Notes: generated by a model from the sequence alone, not told the origin. Positions 1 to 8,734 are shown, counted from the first letter of the stretch. The stretch is DNA of 54,116 nt from Marinifilaceae bacterium (GCA_025210485.1 JAOARN010000089.1:1-54116), one strand, 5' to 3'. Translations and numbers: made by a program.

Positions 1-68
1 TAGCTCAGTTGGATTAGAGCAACAGCCTTCTAAGCTGTGGGTCCCAGGTTCGAATCCTGGCTAGATCA
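1..68 (+). tRNA. tRNA-Arg (anticodon TCT), 5' end cut by window edge
   Basis: This copy lacks the first seven bases (the 5' acceptor strand) because the window starts inside it. The D arm, anticodon arm (stem ACAGC/GCTGT, loop CTTCTAA, anticodon TCT), T arm (CCAGG-TTCGAAT-CCTGG) and 3' acceptor strand CTAGATC plus discriminator A are all present. They are identical to the two complete copies that follow. No CCA is encoded. Confidence 0.95.
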
Positions 69-108
69 CTAAACATATTTTTTGGATTATTGTTTAAAAC
101 TTTTTATT

Positions 109-183
109 GGTCTAGTAGCTCAGTTGGATTAGAGCAACAGCCTTCTAAGCTGTGGGTCCCAGGTTCGAATCCTGGCTAGATCA
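109..183 (+). tRNA. tRNA-Arg (anticodon TCT), complete copy
   Basis: This is a full 75-nt cloverleaf. The acceptor stem is GGTCTAG/CTAGATC with a G-U wobble at pair 2. The D stem is GCTC/GAGC, the anticodon stem is ACAGC/GCTGT with loop CTTCTAA (anticodon TCT, reading AGA/AGG arginine codons), and the T arm carries TTCGAAT. The discriminator is A and CCA is not encoded. It is identical to its neighbours and part of a tandem triplication with a period of about 112-115 bp. Confidence 0.97.
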
Positions 184-220
184 CTAAACAGGATTCGAAT
201 TCTTTGTTTAAAACTTTTTT

Positions 221-295
221 GGTCTAGTAGCTCAGTTGGATTAGAGCAACAGCCTTCTAAGCTGTGGGTCCCAGGTTCGAATCCTGGCTAGATCA
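221..295 (+). tRNA. tRNA-Arg (anticodon TCT), third tandem copy
   Basis: The sequence is identical to the copy 112 bp upstream. The spacers are also related: both contain TGTTTAAAACTTTTT followed by the tRNA, so the unit was duplicated together with its spacer. The last three bases (TCA on the plus strand) coincide with the stop codon of the convergent minus-strand gene. Confidence 0.97.
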
Positions 296-1666
296 CTTCT
301 TTGGTTTTGTTTTTTTCTTCGAAGCCATTTTTTCTTGATTCACTTTATATACATACAAAGCTTTCAGACTTTTCTTTTCGCTAATCAATTTTTTTATATA
401 CCAGGTTCGACAATTATTTATTTTTGCAATTTCAATAGCTTTATCAGCAAGAGCTTCTGCTTCTACAAGTTTTTTATTTAAAGCATACATATTAGCAAGA
501 GTAATATAATACATAGGATTATTATTGCTCTCAGCATTAGTTTTTGCAACCTCCAAACCTTTCTCCGTATCCCCCAATAAATAAAGAGTATTACCAACAA
601 CATTGTAAAAGTCAGGCAATGAAGCAGGATTCTTAACTTTTAAATATTCTTCCAATTTAGAAACATTTAATTTCAGAGATTTATTCGTAAGCATATTATT
701 GACAACAATAGAAAAACTTCGAAATGGATAAGTAAAACCAGTCTTATCACTCCAAAAAAAATAACGCCTAAAAAAACTATCATACAAACTCAAATCGCTC
801 ATTTTTTTTATTAAACTAGGGTCAATATAATAGGATTTATATAAACTATTCAAAGCTTTTAAAATTGAATTCGTTTCTTCAACACCTTCAATAAATTCAG
901 TATAGATATCATAATCTAACTCTATATCCAGCTGATCAATTCCATTTTGCCCCTTCACATAGTCGCCAATTTTAATTTGACTTACCAATGATTCAATTCC
1001 AGAACCATTTAGCCCGGAACCTGAAAGATATAGATATCGATTTAAACCACTAGCCGTTTTCGAAAAATCAGCACACTTACTCAATACAGAATAATTATTC
1101 CAGGTCAACACTGGATTAACACAAAGAAAACAATCAAATTTAGACTCTGGAGTAAACAAGACATTCAAAGCTAACAAAGCACCAAATTCGACCCCATACA
1201 GTATATTCATTCCCGAGGTTCGGAATTTCTCATCTAGTTTATCCACCAATTCATCATTTAAATAGCTAGTAAATTCTTTTAGCTTTCCCTTAGGATTTTG
1301 ATTCTTTATAAACTCAGTTGCTGAATTCAATAAATCAAATTTATCACTAAAATCAATCCCAACAATAATATGCTCTGGTATTACATCTTTATTTTTTGAA
1401 ATCCTTTCAATAGAAGCTGAAAGATAATCAAACTCATTATCGCTATCCAAGACATATATAACAGGATAACGCACAATCTCATTGGAACTATTATAAGAAT
1501 TAGGTAATAAGACCGTCAAATCAACTTGCAAGTCTAAAGCTTCGGAATAAAAACTCAACTCCTTCATGTTTTTCCCATTACAATTAGGTATATCTTCAAG
1601 ACTAAGGCTCTGTGCAAAAAGATTAAAACTATAAAAGATCAGAAATAATACGAATATTTTTTTCAT
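293..1666 (-). CDS. Secreted esterase-fold (alpha/beta hydrolase) protein with TPR tail; catalytic residues apparently lost
   Basis: The 457-residue protein has an N-terminal signal peptide (cleavage expected near residue 19, after LFA). It continues with a putative-esterase domain like the Fes/IroE/esterase D group: YPVIYVLDSDNEFDY near 67-81, then the nucleophile-elbow strand near 154-168. The C-terminal 90 residues contain at least two TPR-like helical pairs (VVGNTLYLLGDTEKGLEVA; ALADKAIEIAK) and a basic tail. The elbow reads GVEFG (158-162), with Glu160 where family members have Ser in GHSFG, and the usual late His region reads EGVEETNSI with no His. I infer a non-catalytic binding or scaffold role in the periplasm or at the cell surface. 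The TGA stop at 293-295 overlaps the 3' end of the convergent tRNA. No operon partner is visible. Confidence 0.75.
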   Translation of the reverse strand: MKKIFVLFLIFYSFNLFAQSLSLEDIPNCNGKNMKELSFYSEALDLQVDLTVLLPNSYNSSNEIVRYPVIYVLDSDNEFDYLSASIERISKNKDVIPEHIIVGIDFSDKFDLLNSATEFIKNQNPKGKLKEFTSYLNDELVDKLDEKFRTSGMNILYGVEFGALLALNVLFTPESKFDCFLCVNPVLTWNNYSVLSKCADFSKTASGLNRYLYLSGSGLNGSGIESLVSQIKIGDYVKGQNGIDQLDIELDYDIYTEFIEGVEETNSILKALNSLYKSYYIDPSLIKKMSDLSLYDSFFRRYFFWSDKTGFTYPFRSFSIVVNNMLTNKSLKLNVSKLEEYLKVKNPASLPDFYNVVGNTLYLLGDTEKGLEVAKTNAESNNNPMYYITLANMYALNKKLVEAEALADKAIEIAKINNCRTWYIKKLISEKKSLKALYVYKVNQEKMASKKKTKPKK

Positions 1667-2148
1667 AATAAATTAATTAGTTTATGATTATTGTTTAATA
1701 TAAAAACAACAAGTTTGATATTTACAGAATAAAGAAAATGGCAAAAACAAAGGCATTTTAAAGCATTTATGAAATAATTAATTTTCTTGTTAACTAAATT
1801 TAATTATTATTTAAATATTTATCAAAATTATTATACTAAGCTATAATACTGATTAAGAAATTACAAATCATAAGAATTAAATTAAACAAAAGTCTTATTT
1901 TCTAAAAGCATGGCTGTTTGGACTAATTAAATTTAACAATAAAAAAATACACTTTCACATAAACTGCATTAATAATAATAAAATTATGCTGAATTAATTT
2001 GTATAAATACAAAATATAATTTAGGTTAGCATTATATTTGACATAACATAATAATTGAAATTCTAATAGATTTGATAATTATAACAAACAGGAGGTGTTA
2101 ATATAAACTAATAATAATTAGACTAAAGATTTACTCAAAAAGAATACA
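1667..2148. other. Divergent intergenic region between esterase-like gene and histidine kinase gene
   Basis: These 482 bp of very A+T-rich DNA separate two divergent genes and must hold both promoters. The only recognisable signals are a TAGATTTG box (2067-2074) and an AGGAGGTG string (2090-2097). The latter lies about 50 bp before the kinase ATG, too far to be its ribosome binding site, and no open frame of useful length follows it. Confidence 0.5.
2067..2074 (+). promoter_or_regulatory. Possible -7 promoter box (TAGATTTG) for the histidine kinase gene
   Basis: The octamer matches the Bacteroidota -7 consensus TAnnTTTG and lies about 75 bp upstream of the kinase start. The nearest upstream TTTG is at 2037-2040, a 26-nt spacer instead of the usual 19-21, so the -33 element is poor. 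Confidence 0.3.
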
Positions 2149-4749
2149 ATGAAAGAAAAAATTATATTTGCAATATTATGCATGTTTATTTTTACCAAGA
2201 TGGTATTTGCAGGAAATAATGCAGATGTCGATTCATTGATACACCAAGCTAATAAATCCTATTTTTCGAGCACTGAAAATTCATTAAAACTATCTTTTTC
2301 ATTACTAAATACAAACAAAAAATTAACAGAAGATCAAAAAGCAAATATCTACGAAATAATTGGTAGGAATTACATTCGCAAACACGACTTTAATCTTGCA
2401 TTCCAATATCTTAACAAATCATATAAACACTGGAATAAAAAACCTGTTTCAATAAATCTAATAAAGATTTATGAAAACTTTGCTTTTCTTAATATAAAAA
2501 AATATAATTTCGAAGAAGGATTATACTATATAAACAAAACAAGAAGCGCACTAAAACATCTCGGATTGGAGAGCAAATACACAACCATAAATCTTTTAGA
2601 AGCTTTATATTTGAAAAAGACATGTAAGTTTGACTTGGCTCTTGACCTACTAAACAAAGCACTACAAAATCCTGACATTAAACTTAAAATAGAATTCAAG
2701 CACTTTACATATACACAAATCGGAGATATATTACTAAAACAGGACAAAATAGATCTTGCTAAAAGCTTTTACTTCAAAGCATTAAACCTAGCCTCATCTA
2801 ATAACAGAATGCATTTAAGAAACATTTCACTAATTAATTTATCCTATGTCTATATTGCCGAACATCAAGAGTCAAAAGCACTAAATTGCTGCGACAAGGT
2901 TCTAGATGAGCTTTCGAAGAATGATAATAAAAACATACGAGCAAAAACCTATCTATGTTTATCATATATATACAGCTCATTTCAACAAATTGACTTAGCT
3001 TGCGACTACCTTGACAATGCCTATAAAATATACTCAAAACAAGGCTCACAACATAAAGTATTACCATGTATATACAAACTTGCTAAAACACAAATTAAGA
3101 TAAAAGAATACGAAAAAGCCCAAATAAAAATAAGATCAGCTATAAGAATTAGCAAAAACTGCTCAGACAGATACTATGAGGCTGTTGGATATAAGCTATT
3201 AGCCCAAACTCAACTAGAACAGGGGTTGAAAGAGACATCTACAAAAACGATAAACAAAGCAATAAATATATTTAAACTTATTGACAACAACGAAGGAATT
3301 GCCAATTCGTATAATATTCTGGTTTTAAATAAACTTAGTTCCAACAAGAAAGAAGAAGCATACCTATTACTAAAAGAGACAGAAAAACTTAGTAATAAAC
3401 TCAATATAAACAGCATTCAAGCAACAACAAATATTAATCTTGGAAAATATTTCTACAATCAAAATAATTTAAGCCTTGCTTTAAAATATTTTTTAAAGAG
3501 CCTATCTAGGCTAAAGAATTTACATAAACACAAAGAAATTTCAGAAACTGCTAAATATATATCTAAAATATACGAGCAAAACAAAGATTATAAGAAAAGT
3601 CTTTCTTACCATAAAAAATATGCATTACATTATAGCAAGCAATATAATGCCGAAACAGAATCTAAAATAGGATGGATAATAAAAGAAAACGAAATAAAGA
3701 AAAATGAAGAATTTATAGATTTCGTATTAGCTGACAAACAAAATAAGAAGCAGAACAAAACCAAACAAAAACAAATAAACAGCTATATTATTTTTATTAG
3801 TATACTTGTTATTATATTTATCGGATTAAGTATAAGTTTTTACAAATCAATAAAAAGAGTAAATTTTATGTTGTCTCAAGAAAATGAAGAAAGACGCAAT
3901 GCGGAATATTTACTCGAAGAACACCAATTAAACCTTGAAAATCTCATAAAATTCAGAACGAAGGAACTTATTATGGCAAAGGAAAAGGCAGAGATGTCGG
4001 ATAAATTAAAAACAGCATTTTTAGCCAATGTCTCCCACGAAATAAGAACTCCTATGAATTCTATAATTGGATTCTCTAAGCTTTTATCCATGACTGATTC
4101 GAAAGAGAAACACAATCACTATGCTAAAATTATTAATGAAAATGGAAAAGTTCTTCTAACCCTTGTTGATGACATAATTGATTCATCGATTATTGAATCA
4201 AACCAATTAAAAATAAAAATAAGCGAATTTTCTATCAATTCACTTCTCGAAGAATTATATTTTATTTTTAAAGAAGATATGAAAAATTCAAATCGTAGTA
4301 ATGTTGAATTAATATATCACAAACCACAACAAAAGCATATTATACAAACCGATAGAGTTCGACTCAAACAAATGATGGTGAACCTATTACGAAATGCTGT
4401 TAAATTCACAAAACAAGGAAAAATTGAATTTGGAGCAAACATGACAAACAAAGAATATATTTTCTTTGTAAAGGACTCAGGTATTGGCATTCCAGAAAAA
4501 GATAGAAAATATATTTTTGACAGATTCAGACAAGCAAGCAATAATAAAGTTGAATTTGGAGGGACTGGGCTTGGTTTAAGTATTTCCAAAAACTTATCAA
4601 ATCTACTTCAAGGAGATATTTGGATTGACCCTAAGGTATCGAAAGGCTGCAGATTCTTTATAAAATTACCTGTCAGGTATTCAAAAGACCTAAATTGCTC
4701 AAATACAATGCTAGTTGAATCTTCTGAGCATTTTAATAATCAAACTTAA
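2149..4749 (+). CDS. TPR-repeat sensor histidine kinase, membrane bound
   Basis: The 866-residue protein has a signal peptide (1-21), then a large periplasmic sensor region of TPR-like helical repeats (about 30-510). One membrane segment lies near 545-563 (SYIIFISILVIIFIGLSI) and a coiled coil near 570-620. The HisKA box FLANVSHEIRTPMN follows, with phospho-acceptor His630. The HATPase_c domain has an N box (VNLLRNAVKF, about 745-755), G1 box DSGIGIP (about 777) and G2 box GGTGLGL (about 804). No receiver or DNA-binding domain is fused, so an unlinked response regulator is expected. The TPR-TM-HisKA-HATPase order is common in Bacteroidota. The ligand or partner sensed by the TPR part is unknown. 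Neighbours give no clue to the target genes. Confidence 0.93.
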   Translation: MKEKIIFAILCMFIFTKMVFAGNNADVDSLIHQANKSYFSSTENSLKLSFSLLNTNKKLTEDQKANIYEIIGRNYIRKHDFNLAFQYLNKSYKHWNKKPVSINLIKIYENFAFLNIKKYNFEEGLYYINKTRSALKHLGLESKYTTINLLEALYLKKTCKFDLALDLLNKALQNPDIKLKIEFKHFTYTQIGDILLKQDKIDLAKSFYFKALNLASSNNRMHLRNISLINLSYVYIAEHQESKALNCCDKVLDELSKNDNKNIRAKTYLCLSYIYSSFQQIDLACDYLDNAYKIYSKQGSQHKVLPCIYKLAKTQIKIKEYEKAQIKIRSAIRISKNCSDRYYEAVGYKLLAQTQLEQGLKETSTKTINKAINIFKLIDNNEGIANSYNILVLNKLSSNKKEEAYLLLKETEKLSNKLNINSIQATTNINLGKYFYNQNNLSLALKYFLKSLSRLKNLHKHKEISETAKYISKIYEQNKDYKKSLSYHKKYALHYSKQYNAETESKIGWIIKENEIKKNEEFIDFVLADKQNKKQNKTKQKQINSYIIFISILVIIFIGLSISFYKSIKRVNFMLSQENEERRNAEYLLEEHQLNLENLIKFRTKELIMAKEKAEMSDKLKTAFLANVSHEIRTPMNSIIGFSKLLSMTDSKEKHNHYAKIINENGKVLLTLVDDIIDSSIIESNQLKIKISEFSINSLLEELYFIFKEDMKNSNRSNVELIYHKPQQKHIIQTDRVRLKQMMVNLLRNAVKFTKQGKIEFGANMTNKEYIFFVKDSGIGIPEKDRKYIFDRFRQASNNKVEFGGTGLGLSISKNLSNLLQGDIWIDPKVSKGCRFFIKLPVRYSKDLNCSNTMLVESSEHFNNQT

Positions 4750-4784
4750 AAACTTTTTTACAAATGAAGCAAAACAAATAAAAA

Positions 4785-4820
4785 AAATGGGAATTAAACA
4801 AAATTGCCTAATTCCCATTT
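4785..4820 (-). terminator. Intrinsic terminator for the osmC-like gene
   Basis: A perfect 12-bp inverted repeat AAATGGGAATTA (4785-4796) / TAATTCCCATTT (4809-4820) has a 12-nt loop. Read on the minus strand it is followed by a T-rich run, so it fits termination of the minus-strand gene ending at 4864. It could also serve the plus-strand kinase gene, although the T-run there is weak. Confidence 0.75.
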
Positions 4821-4863
4821 AGAAATATCTTTATAAAAACTACTCTGTTTTCGAAACCAAGTG

Positions 4864-5268
4864 TCACAATCGTTCAAGTAAATATTCTGTCTCCACACCT
4901 GCTTGATGAAATAAAACTCCAACAGGACATGTATCTGCAGTCATTCCAAGGCATTTCTGTAATTTTTCATCACTTGCGTCTGATTTAATTTTAACCGTTA
5001 CTTTAGTATTTGTAATAGTCTTTGCACCATCTCCTTTCGAACCCTCAGCTACTACTTCTAATTCAGCAAATTCAATTCTCATCTTTTTTGCAATCATATT
5101 GAAAATTGTATTCACACAACCAGAATAACTCATCATACATAATTCTAATGCACTAGTTCCTACATCGGTTCCTCCTTTTTCCTCTGGAATATCTAGAATT
5201 ACACTGTGATTTCTTGAATCATCAACCTCAGACCTAAGTCCTTCTATCCATTTAGTTGTTGCTATCAT
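4864..5268 (-). CDS. OsmC/Ohr-family peroxide-reducing protein
   Basis: At 134 residues this matches the usual OsmC/Ohr length. The expected pair of reactive cysteines is present: Cys51 in the helix-start motif SYSGCVNTIF and Cys114 in TADTCPVGVLF. In the family these reduce organic or fatty-acid hydroperoxides through a disulfide. Two further cysteines (44, 106) are visible. No signal peptide is present, so it should be cytoplasmic. It follows the FecR gene on the same strand by 122 bp but has a strong promoter of its own in that gap and a terminator after it, so it is probably a single-gene unit. Whether it is an OsmC or a YhfA-like subgroup member cannot be settled by eye. Confidence 0.88.
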   Translation of the reverse strand: MIATTKWIEGLRSEVDDSRNHSVILDIPEEKGGTDVGTSALELCMMSYSGCVNTIFNMIAKKMRIEFAELEVVAEGSKGDGAKTITNTKVTVKIKSDASDEKLQKCLGMTADTCPVGVLFHQAGVETEYLLERL

Positions 5269-5300
5269 AATCTTTTATAATAATATTAATTTATTTATCA

Positions 5301-5332
5301 CAAACATATGCATTTATCTATATATTTCCAAA
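5301..5332 (-). promoter_or_regulatory. Bacteroidota-type promoter of the osmC-like gene
   Basis: On the minus strand the -33 element TTTG (5329-5332) is followed by exactly 20 nt and then the -7 element TATGTTTG (5301-5308), matching TTTG-N19/21-TAnnTTTG. The -7 box lies about 33 bp before the ATG at 5268. This supports separate transcription of the gene from the FecR/sigma pair. Confidence 0.7.
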
Positions 5333-5390
5333 TATAGATAATAGAATATTTTATTTTTATCTCTAAGTTACTTCCCAACTAGCAATAAAC

Positions 5391-6326
5391 TTAATTTATT
5401 ATAATAGTATCAGATTCTATTACTATTTCAATATCAGCAGCTCTAGATATGGTATTTAGGATAAAATCGATTTCCTTATTTTCAAAGCTAGTTGTTAATA
5501 TAATACTTTGGTGATTTTTATTTCTAAAAATATAATTATAATTGTAAACATTAGATATATGTTTAATAATATTTTCGAGACTTTGATTTTTAAAGTTGAA
5601 TTTTCTTGATTTCCAAGACATATAATTCTCATTTATTAATTTAGCAGATTTAATTCCACTGCTATCATTTCTAGCAAACTGCTTTTTAGATATATTTACT
5701 TTTGCGTGAGGATTATTTATTTGGGAGAAACTAACTAATCCAGAATTCACAAACACCTCTGTGTTTTTTTCATTTTCCCGTACATTAAAAGAGGTTCCTA
5801 AAACTCTAATTTTTGATAGTCTGGTGGTTATAACAAATTCAAGCTTTTCGTTTCGTTTTATATCAAAGAATGCTTCACCAACTAGGGATACATTTCGTGA
5901 CTTTTCATTAAAATTCTCAGAGAGTTTTAAACTAGAATTCACATTAAGCAAAACAGAAGAAGAATCAGTCAAAACTATATTAATAGGTTTATTCCCATTG
6001 TTTACATATTGTAGTGTATTCTGATTTTTAATATCCAAAAAGATAAAATATGATAACAACAAACACAAGAAAACAGCTGCTATTTTGGATGATAAAACTA
6101 ATAATTTGCGAGATTTATTCTTTTTAAGAATCAGGAGCTTGGTGTCTTCCCATCTAGCATCAGTATTATACTTGGTATTATGATTCAATTTATTAGCCTG
6201 AAGGATATTTTGGTAATTTTTATCATCGCTTGTACTTTTAAGGAATTTACTCCTATCCTCCTCACTCATCTCACCCATATGATAAGCTGCTATTTTTTCC
6301 CAATCTATATTTTGTTCGTACTTCAT
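5391..6326 (-). CDS. FecR-family anti-sigma factor
   Basis: The 311-residue protein has an N-terminal cytoplasmic part (1-73), one membrane segment (about 74-97) and a periplasmic FecR domain (INIVLTDSSSVLLNVNSSL and IRVLGTSFNVR regions). A C-terminal DUF4974/STN-like module (about 240-311) carries FNFKNQSLENIIKHIS. It follows the ECF sigma gene by 43 bp, the standard Bacteroidota arrangement in which FecR holds the sigma factor at the membrane and relays a signal from an outer-membrane TonB-dependent transducer. No SusC/TonB receptor or SusD gene follows here, so the signal source is either encoded elsewhere or lost. The role assignment rests on domain layout and synteny. Confidence 0.92.
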   Translation of the reverse strand: MKYEQNIDWEKIAAYHMGEMSEEDRSKFLKSTSDDKNYQNILQANKLNHNTKYNTDARWEDTKLLILKKNKSRKLLVLSSKIAAVFLCLLLSYFIFLDIKNQNTLQYVNNGNKPINIVLTDSSSVLLNVNSSLKLSENFNEKSRNVSLVGEAFFDIKRNEKLEFVITTRLSKIRVLGTSFNVRENEKNTEVFVNSGLVSFSQINNPHAKVNISKKQFARNDSSGIKSAKLINENYMSWKSRKFNFKNQSLENIIKHISNVYNYNYIFRNKNHQSIILTTSFENKEIDFILNTISRAADIEIVIESDTIIIN

Positions 6327-6369
6327 CTGCCTAGTTTTTTTGTCTAGCTAGTTTTAATTAACAATATAA

Positions 6370-6909
6370 TCAAAATAAAATCTGATACATATAATCCCTC
6401 AATCCTTTCTTGAAAACTTTAAGAGCCTTACTTATATTTGCCTCCACAGTCTTTACAGAGATCGAAAGTTTATCGGCAATTTGCTTATATTTCAAACCTT
6501 CAAACCTACTCATTTCAAAAATTTTTCGATTCCTTTCAGGCAATTGGTTCAATATTTTTGATATCAATATATTCAATTCCTTATCTTCAATTTCGATATC
6601 AGAATTAGCAGAGCTAATATACTTTGCCTGCACTTCCGAATTTCGTTTTATTTTAGACAATAAACTTATACTATTTATATAAGTTGATCTATATAAATAG
6701 GCATTAATTGATGTATTTATCTTTATTTTATGTTTATTTTCCCATATCTTACACATAAGATCCTGAACAAGTTCTTCAGCCAAAATATCATTTTTCAGGA
6801 ATTTAAAAGCATAAATACATAATGGCTGAAAATACATCTTGAACATTTTCTCAAATTCAAGAATATCTCCAGCTACAATATTTTCAAATATTATCTTATT
6901 ATTATTCAA
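6370..6909 (-). CDS. ECF-type RNA polymerase sigma factor (Bacteroidota FecI-like group)
   Basis: The 179-residue protein has region 2 (FEKMFKMYFQPLCIYAFKFL, with EELVQDLMCKIWENKHKI for -10 recognition) and region 4 with a helix-turn-helix (LPERNRKIFEMSRFEGL then YKQIADKLSISVKTVEANISKAL). This is the composition of the sigma-70 family expanded in Bacteroides relatives. It is first in a two-gene unit with the FecR anti-sigma factor. Its regulon would normally be the TonB-dependent uptake genes next to it, but none are present in the window. There is no signal peptide or extra domain. Confidence 0.93.
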   Translation of the reverse strand: MNNNKIIFENIVAGDILEFEKMFKMYFQPLCIYAFKFLKNDILAEELVQDLMCKIWENKHKIKINTSINAYLYRSTYINSISLLSKIKRNSEVQAKYISSANSDIEIEDKELNILISKILNQLPERNRKIFEMSRFEGLKYKQIADKLSISVKTVEANISKALKVFKKGLRDYMYQILF

Positions 6910-6960
6910 TTATATTTTTTTTAGACATCCTAAGTTATCATAAAAATTTGAATTTTAAAA

Positions 6961-6984
6961 CAGGTAGCCATATCAGGCTACCTG
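6961..6984 (-). terminator. Intrinsic terminator downstream of the 7058-8305 gene
   Basis: A perfect 9-bp stem CAGGTAGCC/GGCTACCTG has a 6-nt loop and is followed on the minus strand by TTTTAAAATT. It lies about 75 bp after the stop of the minus-strand gene and before the sigma-factor start, separating the two units. Confidence 0.7.
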
Positions 6985-6986
6985 GT

Positions 6987-7044
6987 CTATGCAGAATTAT
7001 AAGAATGATTGTTAGTAGACCCTTTTAGAAATTATTCTGCATAG
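6987..7044. repeat. 11-bp perfect inverted repeat beside the terminator
   Basis: CTATGCAGAAT (6987-6997) pairs perfectly with ATTCTGCATAG (7034-7044) around a 36-nt interior. It directly abuts the terminator hairpin. It may be a second, longer stem of the 3' end of the transcript, an operator-like palindrome for the downstream sigma gene, or a remnant of a small mobile element. Confidence 0.55.
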
Positions 7045-7057
7045 TATCACTTCTTAC

Positions 7058-8305
7058 TTAATTCGAATTTTTATTTAATTTCTTGATTGCATTTTGAATA
7101 GATGAATCAGGTTCTATAGTATTATACTCTCCCCAAAAATTATCATCCTGAAACTTACTTATATTATCAGACAGAACAGTAGTTCTTTTAAATCGTTCTT
7201 TATTTTTAAATTTCAAAGCATCCGAATCCTTTATGTCAGTTATTGCCATCTCTGTAATTACACTATACTTACTGTTAAATATTTTTTTCTTCCACTTGCA
7301 TTTGAATGCTAACTCACCTCTAACATAATTAAAGTGCCATTTACCAGCTTTCTGCTTATACTTAACAATATAATCTGCTTGTATCGGCGTAAATTTCAAT
7401 CCGTTTGGTTTTTTCGAAATAAATATTTTAGAACTCTCATCTTCGTTCTCTAAGTTTAGACTAAATTTTGCATAAGTTAGAGCCATATTATTAGTATCTA
7501 TATACAAATCACCGAATGGAATAGGAAAATCAATATCTGATTTTGGATTGAAACTTATTACATAATGCAAGCGATCATCTATTTTTGTAATTGTTTTCAT
7601 TTTACAGTTGTATATATTAAAAAACTGCGTATCGAAAATAAAATTTGTATTTTTCATAACATCCAGAAGTATAGCGGTACTTGGACCTCCCTGCAACTTC
7701 ACCATCAAAGTATCCATTTTCTTAACTGCTTGGCTTTTTCTTGCTTTAAAGATTTTAACCTGGTCGTTTTGCATTTTGGTATAAGATGCTTTTCTGAGAT
7801 CTGTAATTGCTTCGGATATTGACACATAATGCCTTCTCTTTTTAATAGCTTCTCTATAAAAAGCTCTCATCAATTTAGGGTCATTGGAATAATTCGAAGA
7901 AACTTGCGAAAGCATTTTTCTAATAATCATATTTGCATCGTAAGGATGAATATCTATTTGTTGAAGAGGTATTCTGGCTTCTTCCATATAGATATTTACT
8001 CGTTCCTGTGTTTCAATGCTAAATTCTTTCGCAATATTTTTGTATCCGATATGAGATATTAATATTTTAACCTTTGGTGTTTTTATTGGTATTTTTAACT
8101 CAAAGTCTCCCTCAGAATTAGAAATTGTACCAATGCTACCATTCTCTAATTTTACAGTTGCATAAATCAATGCTTTCTTTGTTTCCTTACTTAGTATCTT
8201 TGCTTTGATTACATAATAATCTTTTATATCAGAAGCATATGTTTTCTGAAACATTCCTATCAATAAAAATAGGGCTATAGTAGTATAAAATCGAATATTT
8301 TTCAT
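7058..8305 (-). CDS. Secreted protein with carboxypeptidase-regulatory-like (CarboxypepD_reg) N-terminal domain
   Basis: I place the start at the ATG at 8305, giving MKNIRFYTTIALFLL. The frame runs 36 bp further upstream, but only from here does a proper signal peptide begin. The mature protein has a beta-sandwich CarboxypepD_reg-like domain (about 30-105; KAKILSKETKKALIYATVKL, IGTISNSEGDFELKIP, SHIGYKNIAKEF), as found at the N-terminus of SusC-type receptors. A roughly 300-residue region with no recognised catalytic motif follows. There is no TonB-receptor barrel. Related Bacteroidota proteins are annotated only as carboxypeptidase-like regulatory domain proteins. An outer-membrane or periplasmic location is inferred. 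It ends in its own terminator upstream of the ECF sigma gene. Confidence 0.82.
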   Translation of the reverse strand: MKNIRFYTTIALFLLIGMFQKTYASDIKDYYVIKAKILSKETKKALIYATVKLENGSIGTISNSEGDFELKIPIKTPKVKILISHIGYKNIAKEFSIETQERVNIYMEEARIPLQQIDIHPYDANMIIRKMLSQVSSNYSNDPKLMRAFYREAIKKRRHYVSISEAITDLRKASYTKMQNDQVKIFKARKSQAVKKMDTLMVKLQGGPSTAILLDVMKNTNFIFDTQFFNIYNCKMKTITKIDDRLHYVISFNPKSDIDFPIPFGDLYIDTNNMALTYAKFSLNLENEDESSKIFISKKPNGLKFTPIQADYIVKYKQKAGKWHFNYVRGELAFKCKWKKKIFNSKYSVITEMAITDIKDSDALKFKNKERFKRTTVLSDNISKFQDDNFWGEYNTIEPDSSIQNAIKKLNKNSN

Positions 8306-8734
8306 AACAGTAATATTTAATTTAACAATAAAATAAAACAAATGATTATGGCCATTCTGTAAATCATATAATAAAAGAATAAAATCAATTAGTCTTTTAT
8401 TATATGATAGGCAAATTGCAAAATACCCTATCTTATTTTTTTATTTTTTAAAATATAATTTCAAACCACTACCTAAAAAGCTTTCTGTCAACACAATAAA
8501 CAACCAAACTAATTCTATTTTTTATTCTATTTTCACCCCTACTATTTGTTTTTCCTTTATATTTTCATTCAATTTATATCTTGGAAAAATAATAATTAAT
8601 CTAAATGTGAAATCATAACGAAATTAATCATAGCAGGTCTGCTATTCTCCAGATAGCTAATTAAACAGTATCTATTTGAGCGTTTAACAAATCAAATCTT
8701 AAAAACTCAAAAACACTGTAAAACAAAGATTTAC

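Noticed and set aside
2090..2097. AGGAGGTG as ribosome binding site
   Set aside because: It is about 50 bp from the kinase ATG, and the sequence right after it hits a stop within a few codons. Bacteroidota also rarely use strong Shine-Dalgarno sites.
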